NCBI GenBank assembly: GCA_944350445.1
Contig: CALVOW010000011.1
Coordinates: forward strand, 1-41,476
DNA length: 41,476 nt
Source of the DNA: an uncultured Bacilli bacterium
GTDB lineage: Bacteria > Bacillota_I > Bacilli_A > RF39 > UBA660
Direction of reading: 5' to 3'
Shown: positions 24,977 through 31,945 of the stretch, piece after piece
Position numbering within the stretch: position 1 is the first letter of the stretch
How the letters are laid out: each line of letters opens with the position of its first letter
Translations under genes and position numbers: made by a program
The notes under the pieces: generated by a model
What the model saw: only the letters and a program-made list of their open reading frames with translations
What the model was told of the DNA's origin: nothing
Databases searched by the model: none

Positions 24977-27038
24977 ATAAAATTCCCTTTTCAATTAAAA
25001 TAAACTTTTGATATAAATCGCGATTATTAAAACGATGACTAATTACCAAAATTGTTTTATTCTTTAAATATTCAAAAATTTTCTTTAAAAGAATTCTTTC
25101 ACTTTTTATATCCAAGGCACTAAAAGATTCATCAAAAATATAAATATCACTATTTTTAACCAAAGTTCTAGCCAAAATAATTCTTTGTTTTTCTCCACCC
25201 GAGAAATTACTAGCATTATTATCTAAAAGCATATCATCTTTTAACATACTTTTTTCAATTAATTTATCAACCCCAGTTAACTTAATAATCTCTAAATATT
25301 TTTGATAAGAAATTTCATGATCTAAGACAATATTATTATAAATAGTATCTGTATAAAGCATTTCATCTTGAGAAACATAAACAATTTTTTCCCTTAATTC
25401 TTTTAGATTATATTGACTTAAATTTTTCCCATCAATCTTAATAGAACCTTGAAAATTATCAATATATCTACAAAGAATTTTCATCAAAGTACTTTTTCCG
25501 CCTCCACTAATTCCATAAAAAAGCACATGTTCTGAATTTTTTATATCTAATTTATCACATTTTAAAACTTGATTAATTCCATTATAAGAATACTCTAAAT
25601 TGCGAATTGTAATATTACCTTTTAAAGATCTCCTTATATGTTTATAATCAATATTTAATTTTTCACATGGAACATTTAATAACTCTTTTATTCTAGTAAA
25701 AGAAATAATCGATTCTTTTATTAAGACTTGGAGGGTACAAAGATTTTGAATTGGTGTAAAATAATATCCTAACAAGCTATTAAAAACTAATAACTTAGAA
25801 AGGGAAAAATTTCCCTTTAAAACTTCTAAAACTCCAACATAAATAACTATTAATAAGCCTATTCCATAAGTTATTTCTTTAAAAAAATTCTCTTGATAAC
25901 AACTTTTATATAAACGAAAACTAGTATCTTGATAATCATCATATTTTAAAATCAACCGTGATTGAAGCCAATCTTCTATTTGCATTCCTTTAATGGTCGA
26001 AATAGAACTTAAAGATTCAATTAAATGATTGTTAACTAAAGCTTCTTTCTCTTTCATTTGTTGCATTCGTTTCGTAATTACTTGATTATAACAAAGCATA
26101 ATTAAGATATAAAAAATTGTTATACCAAGTACTAAGTAGGCTAACTTTACATTTATATATAAAGCTGTAAAAAAGACAAATAAAGCCATAAATAAATCAA
26201 TTGTTATAGTTACAAAAAATTTACTAATTACCTCACGAATTACAAAAACATCTTGAATTCTTGTTATCATATCTCCTTTCATACGATTTTTAAAATATAA
26301 ATACGGAAGTTTTATGATATGTTCATATATCTCACAAATTAAAGTTTTATCTAATCGATGATTTAAATAATTAATTAAAAAATTACGAAATAAATTAGTT
26401 ATTTCTTTTAAAATAATTACTCCAATTAAAAAGTAAAAAATTAAATGAACAGTTTCAATAATTTCATCACTTACTAAATCTAAGAAAAATTGAAATTGAT
26501 AAGATAGCAAAATATTACAAATTGTATAAATAATCGAAAAAAATAAAACTAATAAAAAGGAATATTTATGCCTTTTTAAGATAGGAACAAGAAATTGCCA
26601 AAAGCCTGTTTCCTTATCTTGTTTTAAAATTTTCATTTTCGGTTTATATAAGATATAGACATTTGTTGTTATATTTTTCCAGTCTTCAAAACTTAATTTA
26701 CGAAAACCACTATTTGGATCCATAATAGTAATACCTTTCGAATTAATTTTTTCTATTACAACAAAGTGTCCTATCCTTTTATTGAGTAAAACATGAGCAA
26801 TCATTGGAAAATCTGTTTCTTTAAATTTTGTTATTTGCCCTTTTAAAGCTTTAGTTTCAAATCCAAGTTTTTCACCTGCTTCAACCAATGAATAAACAGA
26901 TACCCCAGAACTTGTTGTTTTTGTAATATCTCTTAGATATTCTCTTGTTACATATCCACCATAAAACCTCACAATAGAAAGTAAACAAGATACTCCACAA
27001 TCTTTCAAATCTGTTTGTTTAATATACAAAATTTTCAT
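24966..27038 (-). CDS. Peptidase C39-containing ABC transporter (bacteriocin processing and export)
   Basis: The protein has 690 residues. The N-terminal C39 peptidase (about 1-135) has catalytic Cys14 in KDCGVSC, His91 in GHFVVI and Asp107 in DPNSG. A six-helix ABC membrane domain (about 155-440) follows, then an ATPase domain with Walker A YGISGGGKST, signature FSGGEKQR, Walker B IYIFDESFSALD and H-loop VISHR. Such proteins cut the leader after Gly-Gly and pump out the peptide. Two matching substrates lie directly downstream in the same operon. The start has GGAGG nine bases upstream. Confidence 0.95.
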   Translation of the reverse strand: MKILYIKQTDLKDCGVSCLLSIVRFYGGYVTREYLRDITKTTSSGVSVYSLVEAGEKLGFETKALKGQITKFKETDFPMIAHVLLNKRIGHFVVIEKINSKGITIMDPNSGFRKLSFEDWKNITTNVYILYKPKMKILKQDKETGFWQFLVPILKRHKYSFLLVLFFSIIYTICNILLSYQFQFFLDLVSDEIIETVHLIFYFLIGVIILKEITNLFRNFLINYLNHRLDKTLICEIYEHIIKLPYLYFKNRMKGDMITRIQDVFVIREVISKFFVTITIDLFMALFVFFTALYINVKLAYLVLGITIFYILIMLCYNQVITKRMQQMKEKEALVNNHLIESLSSISTIKGMQIEDWLQSRLILKYDDYQDTSFRLYKSCYQENFFKEITYGIGLLIVIYVGVLEVLKGNFSLSKLLVFNSLLGYYFTPIQNLCTLQVLIKESIISFTRIKELLNVPCEKLNIDYKHIRRSLKGNITIRNLEYSYNGINQVLKCDKLDIKNSEHVLFYGISGGGKSTLMKILCRYIDNFQGSIKIDGKNLSQYNLKELREKIVYVSQDEMLYTDTIYNNIVLDHEISYQKYLEIIKLTGVDKLIEKSMLKDDMLLDNNASNFSGGEKQRIILARTLVKNSDIYIFDESFSALDIKSERILLKKIFEYLKNKTILVISHRFNNRDLYQKFILIEKGILYEY

Positions 27039-27137
27039 TCATCAAAACCTCCAATAATAATATAAAAGAAAGATAAAAATAATTAAGTTAAAAAACAAAT
27101 TTTTTTTCTCCTTATCAATCATAACTTTGCAAATATT

Positions 27138-27162
27138 AAAAGGTGAATTTTGTTCACCTTTT
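27138..27162. promoter_or_regulatory. Perfect 10-bp inverted repeat between the divergent exporter and LexA-like genes
   Basis: AAAAGGTGAA and TTCACCTTTT flank a 5-base centre (TTTTG). No gene ends here on either strand, so a terminator is less likely than an operator, although it has terminator geometry on the plus strand. A TATAAT box (27175-27180 region) follows on the plus strand, before the LexA-like gene. It is the natural binding site candidate for that regulator, but this is inference. Confidence 0.5.
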
Positions 27163-27200
27163 TTATACTTTATGTTATAATACCAGCATTTGGAGGTCAT

Positions 27201-27752
27201 ATGTTAACTAAAAAACAAGAACTTTTTTTTAAATTAATTGTAAATTGTTATTATGAAGAAAAAAAATATCCAAACTTAAAAACTTTAAAACAAAAAAGTA
27301 ATTATAAATCTTATAACACGATTTACAAATATATTAATCAATTAGAAAAAAAAGGATATATAAAAATAAATTCTCAAAAAGAAATTATTTACATTAAAGA
27401 AAGTCTTTTTAACGATCCTTTTTTAAATATTCCCATCATTAATGAAAAACAAACTATCATGCTTTCAAATTCTTTTTTTAAAACTGGAAAAGAATACATT
27501 GGATTTCAAATTCATGATAACAAGTTAAATAGTTATTGTTTAAAAAATGGAGATATTTTAATTATTGAAAAAAGCAAAAGTAAATTAAATAATAAATTAG
27601 TTTTAGTTTTAATTGATGATAAATATTATATTTTAAAATGCCTAAAAAAAGATGGTTTTATCCATCTTTTAAATGACAAAGATTCATTTGTTTTAAATAG
27701 TTTTAAAGAAATTATTGGAAAAGTTTGTTTTAGTATACGAACTAAATTTTAA
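27201..27752 (+). CDS. LexA-like regulator lacking the catalytic serine
   Basis: The protein has 183 residues from the ATG at 27201, which follows GGAGG. The N-terminal winged helix (about 1-65) begins LTKKQELFFKLI and has the LexA-like YNTIYKYINQLEKKGYI. The C-terminal part follows the S24/LexA fold, with LKNGDILIIEKS (where LexA has IxDGDxVIV) and a Lys in YYILKCLKKDG matching the catalytic Lys. The expected GDSM or GMSM motif reads HDNKLNS, so Ser is replaced, and I see no Ala-Gly cleavage site. It is probably a non-cleavable repressor. It may control itself and the divergent bacteriocin operon. Confidence 0.75.
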   Translation: MLTKKQELFFKLIVNCYYEEKKYPNLKTLKQKSNYKSYNTIYKYINQLEKKGYIKINSQKEIIYIKESLFNDPFLNIPIINEKQTIMLSNSFFKTGKEYIGFQIHDNKLNSYCLKNGDILIIEKSKSKLNNKLVLVLIDDKYYILKCLKKDGFIHLLNDKDSFVLNSFKEIIGKVCFSIRTKF

Positions 27753-27757
27753 ATTTA

Positions 27758-29071
27758 TTATGGATTTAATCTTGTTGGTCCACGATAGATTAAAGTTGCC
27801 TCTCTTATATTATCAATTTCAAAAATACGCATCATAATTCTCGCAAGACCTACACCATAGCCACCATGAGGAGGACAGCCATATTCAAAAAAGTCAGTAT
27901 AGAATTTTAAAGTTTCAGGATTAATTCCTTTTTCTTGAATTTGTTTTTTCAAAATTTCAGGACGATGTTCTCTTTGGGCACCACTAGTAATTTCAACCCC
28001 TTTAAAGATTAAATCATATGTTTGCGTAATACCGTTTTCATCTTTCATAACATAAAAACTTCTAGCACTATAAGGATAATTAGTAATAAAAACAAAATCA
28101 CTTTTATATTTGTCTTTAGCATATTTACTAATTAATTCCTCTTCATGTCTATCGAAATCTTCTTTTTGTTCGCCAATATAATGAAATTGTTCTTGAATAA
28201 TTTTTTTAGCTTCATAAAAATTAATGCGTGGGAAAGGGTTAGTTACATCACTTACTTCAACATGAAAAGTTTCTTTAATTTTTTCCCCATACTCCTCTTT
28301 TAAAGCCCTCATAAAATATTTAATCCAAGCTTCTTCACTATCCATAACATCATCGACACTATCAATCCAAGATATTTCTGAATCAATCATTAATATCTCA
28401 CTAGCATGATAACTAGTATGTGAATTTTCAGCCCGATACACAGGACCAATTTCAAAAACTTTATCAAAGCCACTAGCCATAGTCATTTGCTTATAAAATT
28501 GTGGAGATTGAGCTAGTTCGGCTTCTTGACCAAAATAATCTAATTTAAACGTTTCTGCACCACTTTCAGCAGCTTTTGCTGTAATTTTTGGTGTATGAAT
28601 TTCCATGAAATCATTTTGAATCCAATACTCACGCATCTTAGCTTCAATAAAGGTTTGGCATGCAAATAATAATCTATTTTCATCACGTCTTAAATCTAAG
28701 AAACGATAATCAAGCCTTGTTTCTCTTAATGAATTATCACGACTTTTATAATCGAATGGTAATTCCTGTTTGGATAAACTAGTAATTACAATTCTTTTAG
28801 GAATAATTTCCATACCATTTAATTTTACGTTGGGACTTTCTAGTAAACGCCCAAAAACTTTAACAGTACTTTCAACCGTTAAATTAGAAATACTAGCAAG
28901 TAATTCTTTATTATCATCATTTTTTTCAATTGTTACTTGAACTTTACCTGTTTTATCTCTTAAAATAATAAACATAACATACTGTAAATTTCTTATTTTA
29001 TCAACAAAACCTTGAAATTCAATTTCCCCATTTAATTTTTCTTTTAAAGTACTAACATATAAATTTTTCAT
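27758..29071 (-). CDS. aspS: Aspartyl-tRNA synthetase, archaeal/eukaryotic-type (short form)
   Basis: The protein has 437 residues, much shorter than the bacterial AspRS (about 590), because the GAD insertion domain is absent. The N-terminal OB-fold is at about 15-105 and the class II core follows, with YRFLDLRRDENR, FEIGPVYRAENSHTSYHASE (motif 2) and GYGVGLARIMMR (motif 3). This type is often non-discriminating (it also makes Asp-tRNA-Asn), and I cannot decide that here. An aspartate T-box controls it. It converges on the LexA-like gene with only five bases between. Confidence 0.95.
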   Translation of the reverse strand: MKNLYVSTLKEKLNGEIEFQGFVDKIRNLQYVMFIILRDKTGKVQVTIEKNDDNKELLASISNLTVESTVKVFGRLLESPNVKLNGMEIIPKRIVITSLSKQELPFDYKSRDNSLRETRLDYRFLDLRRDENRLLFACQTFIEAKMREYWIQNDFMEIHTPKITAKAAESGAETFKLDYFGQEAELAQSPQFYKQMTMASGFDKVFEIGPVYRAENSHTSYHASEILMIDSEISWIDSVDDVMDSEEAWIKYFMRALKEEYGEKIKETFHVEVSDVTNPFPRINFYEAKKIIQEQFHYIGEQKEDFDRHEEELISKYAKDKYKSDFVFITNYPYSARSFYVMKDENGITQTYDLIFKGVEITSGAQREHRPEILKKQIQEKGINPETLKFYTDFFEYGCPPHGGYGVGLARIMMRIFEIDNIREATLIYRGPTRLNP

Positions 29072-29282
29072 ATTCCTCCTTATAAAAAAACTCTAATCTA
29101 TAAGGACTTGATAATCAAGCGGTACCACCTTATTTCATAGAGTTATGCACTTATTAGTTTTTAACGAATCACTCCGTTTGTTATACAGTTTACTGTCTTC
29201 ATTACACGCTCTTATTAGTTTGCACCTTCCACTAACTCTCTTAAAAGAACCAAATAATTACTCTTTTAAACCTAACAAATAT
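29072..29282 (-). promoter_or_regulatory. T-box leader with GAC (Asp) specifier
   Basis: On the minus strand the leader has the AGAGAG box, the GGTGCAA distal loop, the specifier loop AATGAAGACAGT with GAC at 29197-29195, and the T-box core AGGTGGTACCGC at 29130-29119. The terminator pairs AACTCTA...AATAAGG with CCTTATAGATTAGAGTT and ends in seven T (29090-29084). Uncharged tRNA-Asp would stabilise the antiterminator and switch aspS on. Confidence 0.93.
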
Positions 29283-29288
29283 GTATTT

Positions 29289-29317
29289 ATCTTAAAACAT
29301 TTAAATTTGTTTGTCAA
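29289..29317 (-). promoter_or_regulatory. Promoter of aspS T-box transcript
   Basis: TTGACA (29317-29312), a 17-base spacer and TAAGAT (29294-29289) lie directly before the T-box leader on the minus strand. Confidence 0.8.
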
Positions 29318-29674
29318 GAAATTTATAATTGTTCTTTGAAATCACTACTTTTTATTATTTTTTTTTACACTTTACATGGTGTCTTTTTGTCGTGCTTTAA
29401 AATATAAATGTTTGAGAAGAAAAAAATAAGTAAAATTTATTTTTATCAATTTTTACCTATTTTTTATTAATTAATTATTTTTACTCTTTTTTACTGTAAT
29501 TGCTATCAAAAAGATTATGCAAATGTTCTAAATTTTATTGACTAATTAGAAAAAGTTTTTATGAAAAGTCTTCCCTATAAATTATATTAAACTTATATAA
29601 ACCATCAATTTGATTTTTGATAATTGGTAGTGTTCTATCAAATTTATAAAAAACTTATAAATCAAACAAAAAGT

Positions 29675-29780
29675 GGAGCCATAAGGCTCCTTCAGGGGGG
29701 CCTGCTCTCTTCAGTTAGAAGAGACCAAAGTGTGTTAAACTCTTTAAATACGGGCCTTTTTATATTGACGCAAACCGTCA
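29675..29780 (+). other. Cluster of hairpins, candidate structured RNA or attachment-region element
   Basis: Three clean hairpins follow each other: GGAGCC-ataa-GGCTCC (29675-29690), TCTCTTC-agtta-GAAGAGA (29706-29724) and TGACG-caaac-CGTCA (29766-29780). Two GGGCC-type patches (about 29698-29703 and 29752-29757) can pair around the second one. GGGCC is followed by TTTTT and the third hairpin is followed by GGCTTTTT, both terminator-like. I do not recognise the RNA class. Confidence 0.4.
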
Positions 29781-29803
29781 TTTACCGTGGCTTTTTAGTA
29801 TTT

Positions 29804-29825
29804 TTGTACCTAAATTGTACCTAAA
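29804..29825 (+). repeat. 11-bp tandem direct repeat
   Basis: TTGTACCTAAA occurs twice in tandem. It lies about 45 bases before the next gene and could be a protein-binding or integrase arm site. Its role is unknown. Confidence 0.55.
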
Positions 29826-29869
29826 AATCATTTTTAGTGCTATAATAATCCACTAAGAAGGAGGGTTTT

Positions 29870-30553
29870 ATGAAAGCACATCGTAATATATTATTCTTAT
29901 CTTTTTTTGCTGGTTTAATTTCTTTATTGTTTGTTATTGCCCTAGCCCAATCAACCAAAGGATTTCAAATTGCACTAGCTTTTATGGGCAGTTCATTCAT
30001 ATCTTTTTTGTTAGAGCTTCCAAACTTTATATCACTAAGGAAGGAAAACTTTAATCGTTTATACTATTCATTATATGATATAAAAGCAAATACATCTATA
30101 TTAAAAATGAACGTAAACAATGTTCTGAACAGTAATATAGTAACAGATAAGTTCTATGATCAAATTGTTCAAAATATTTCAAATTCTACAAATAATTTAA
30201 GAGGTTTTGATCCTAATTACTATCTTTCTAAAAGACAAAATGCTCTTATATCTGGTACTATCAATTCAATATGTAATGCATTTAATAATGTCAATCAATC
30301 TTCATTAAAATATACAGCCAATTATTATCGTAAAAGATTAGATAATACTATAAATGAAGGTCAAGATAGAAATATTACTCCTAATGAAATGATTGAAGAA
30401 TTAACAAGTATTTTTGATAATGCTGAAGCATTAATTAATCTTATTAACACACAAGCTCAGTATATTTTTTCTAAAACACAATATAAATTTTGGCTAATTG
30501 ATGATGCAATAATAACTAACACAAATAATAATTTTAAAATAGCTCAAAAATAG
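29870..30553 (+). CDS. Predicted membrane protein, unknown function
   Basis: The protein has 227 residues. Two N-terminal membrane helices (about 6-27 and 32-52) form a hairpin, followed by a polar, mainly helical, Asn-rich domain predicted in the cytoplasm. No family is recognised. The start follows AAGGAGGG and a TATAAT box lies upstream. The gene is the first of the accessory region. The terminator it shared with hsdR has been split by an insertion sequence just after its stop codon. Confidence 0.7.
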   Translation: MKAHRNILFLSFFAGLISLLFVIALAQSTKGFQIALAFMGSSFISFLLELPNFISLRKENFNRLYYSLYDIKANTSILKMNVNNVLNSNIVTDKFYDQIVQNISNSTNNLRGFDPNYYLSKRQNALISGTINSICNAFNNVNQSSLKYTANYYRKRLDNTINEGQDRNITPNEMIEELTSIFDNAEALINLINTQAQYIFSKTQYKFWLIDDAIITNTNNNFKIAQK

Positions 30554-30554
30554 G

Positions 30555-30569
30555 AGTCAATTAAAGGCT
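30555..30569 (+). repeat. Target site duplication, left copy (15 bp)
   Basis: AGTCAATTAAAGGCT is identical to 31922-31936 and abuts the left IS end (TGAACTTG). It covers the loop of the interrupted terminator. Confidence 0.8.
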
Positions 30570-30604
30570 TGAACTTGTCAATAAAAAGTAGACAGATAAA
30601 AAAT

Positions 30605-31489
30605 TTATTTAAACCCTAGTTGAGTTCTATACTCAATTGGGGTTTTATAATTTAATGCATAACTAGGTCTTAAATAATTATGATCATATATAATAGCATT
30701 TATATAATCTTCAACAGTTTCATAATCTTCTTGATTAAAATCAATATACATTTCTTTTTTTAACCAACCATTTTTTGATTCAATTATTGGATTATCTGTT
30801 GGAGTTCCTATTCTCGACATGGACCTAGTTATGTTATAATCTTTATGTGCATTATTAAATGCCACTGAGGAATATATTGCGCCTTGATCTGAGTGGAAAA
30901 TAGTTTCTTGGCTTTTATATCCTCTTTTTATTTTGTCTTTAAGCATATCATTTAAAGCTAATTTATGATTAGATATACTAACACCATGATAAAATGGTTT
31001 TACATCTGAACCTATAATAGAATCATCGAATGCATCTACATAATAAGTCCAATCGTACCTTTGTTTTTTAAACCAAATCATTGTTGTGTCTGATGTGATT
31101 TTCTTGTATGGTCTAGAAGTTTTCCAATTATTATTTATTAAATTAGGATATTTTATAGATTCTTCTCCAGGTTTCTTATAAATTCTATAATGTTTAGATT
31201 TGCTTCTTATTTTTAATATTTTACATACTTTATGAACTAAATTATCAGATACTACCCATCCTGTTTCTTTTCTTATTAAATAATTAATTCTATGATATCC
31301 ATAACTTGGCTTTCTTTTATGAATATCTCTAATTAATGGTTCTAAATCTCTTCTGTTTATTTCATATCTATTTAAAATATCTTTTGTTTTTAACCATTTA
31401 TAATAACCGCTTCTAGATATATTCATTACTTCACATAACGATTTTACTGAAAATTCTTTACTTAATATTTCTACTATTTTGAATTCCAA
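30605..31489 (-). CDS. IS3-family transposase OrfB (DDE integrase domain)
   Basis: The open frame has 294 codons counted from a TTG at 31489. It is normally made as an OrfA-OrfB fusion by -1 frameshifting. The HTH_21-like start (SVKSLCEVMNISRSGYYKWLK) is followed by the rve core. The DDE residues are in TSDTTMIWF, FHSDQGAIYSS and the ESKNGWLKKE segment. The C-terminus has the usual IS3 pattern YNHNYLRPSYALNYKTPIEY in slightly altered form. It appears intact and possibly active. Confidence 0.93.
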   Translation of the reverse strand: MEFKIVEILSKEFSVKSLCEVMNISRSGYYKWLKTKDILNRYEINRRDLEPLIRDIHKRKPSYGYHRINYLIRKETGWVVSDNLVHKVCKILKIRSKSKHYRIYKKPGEESIKYPNLINNNWKTSRPYKKITSDTTMIWFKKQRYDWTYYVDAFDDSIIGSDVKPFYHGVSISNHKLALNDMLKDKIKRGYKSQETIFHSDQGAIYSSVAFNNAHKDYNITRSMSRIGTPTDNPIIESKNGWLKKEMYIDFNQEDYETVEDYINAIIYDHNYLRPSYALNYKTPIEYRTQLGFK

Positions 31490-31839
31490 AACTTTTTCTT
31501 GTCTACTACTACAACTGTACCATCTCCTTTCACTAGGTAACCTTTTTTTAATCGTTCATTCTCGATTCTTAACTTCATATTTTCATACTCAAGCTTTTCT
31601 AAAATTGTCATATTTTTTTTAGCTTGATATTTACTCAATGGATTTCCTCTTTTATATTTATTATCAATCACTTTATTTCCATTTTCTTTATATGATTTTA
31701 TCCAATTACATATCATTCCAGGACTTACCTGATAGTTTCTCCCCACAGGATTTATTCCGTTTTCTAATGCTTCTAAAATAATTCTTTCTTTATCTTCTTT
31801 GGTGTAATAATTAGTTTGTGTTCCTTTTTTTCTTCCCAT
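31474..31839 (-). CDS. IS3-family transposase OrfA
   Basis: The protein has 121 residues. The N-terminal HTH (about 12-60) contains KEDKERIILEALENG and SPGMICNWIKSYKENG. A C-terminal leucine-zipper-like helix (LEKLEYENMKLRIENERLKK) follows. It overlaps orfB by 16 bases, and orfB is in the -1 frame. The overlap carries GAAAAAG then TTTTGG, one A short of the A6G slippery site usual in this family, so the frameshift signal is imperfect. Confidence 0.92.
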   Translation of the reverse strand: MGRKKGTQTNYYTKEDKERIILEALENGINPVGRNYQVSPGMICNWIKSYKENGNKVIDNKYKRGNPLSKYQAKKNMTILEKLEYENMKLRIENERLKKGYLVKGDGTVVVVDKKKFWNSK

Positions 31840-31921
31840 ATTATCATCTCCTAAATACTATTATAACAAACAAAAAAGTGAATCACATTTTTTATGTGTC
31901 CACTTTTATATTACAACTTCA

Positions 31922-31936
31922 AGTCAATTAAAGGCT
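31922..31936 (+). repeat. Target site duplication, right copy (15 bp)
   Basis: Identical to 30555-30569 and abutting the right end of the IS. Confidence 0.8.
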
Positions 31937-31945
31937 CCTATTTTT

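Larger units (their letters stand above)
29340..29869. other. Gene-free junction between chromosomal backbone and accessory region
   Basis: About 530 bases without a convincing gene. The left half is extremely AT-rich and holds only an 8-bp inverted repeat (AATTTGAT at 29607-29614, ATCAAATT at 29637-29644). The right half (29675-29780) is a GC-richer patch of hairpins, followed by an 11-bp tandem repeat (29804-29825) and a TATAAT box (29841-29846) for the next gene. The open frame at 29624-29824 has no ribosome binding site and crosses the hairpins, so I do not accept it as a gene. The region could contain the left end (att) of an integrated element. Confidence 0.5.
30570..31921 (-). mobile_element. 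IS3-family-like insertion sequence
   Basis: The element is 1352 bp, bounded by imperfect terminal inverted repeats: left TGAACTTGTCAATAAAAAGT, right (reverse complement) TGAAGTTGTAATATAAAAGT, with similarity continuing for over 30 bp and ends 5'-TG...CA-3'. It encodes two overlapping frames (orfA, orfB) in the typical IS3 arrangement. The 15-bp target duplication is longer than the 3-5 bp usual for IS3. A long hairpin at 30611-30645 covers the end of orfB. Confidence 0.88.
30546..31945. terminator. Bidirectional terminator between the membrane protein and hsdR, interrupted by the IS
   Basis: If the insertion sequence and one target copy are removed, the flanks join to AAATAGGAG - loop - CTCCTATTT with T-runs on both sides, a good bidirectional terminator for the convergent genes ending at 30553 and 31946. 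The two arms now lie at about 30549-30556 and 31935-31943. Confidence 0.65.

Noticed and set aside
27138..27162. Reading the inverted repeat as a terminator of a short RNA
   Set aside because: No gene or promoter was found that would end there. It lies between divergent genes, so an operator is the better reading, although not proven.
29145..29339. Open frame on the plus strand, 64 codons
   Set aside because: It is antisense to the aspS T-box leader and promoter and has no ribosome binding site.
29624..29824. Open frame on the plus strand, 66 codons
   Set aside because: It crosses three hairpins and lacks a ribosome binding site, and its composition does not look coding.
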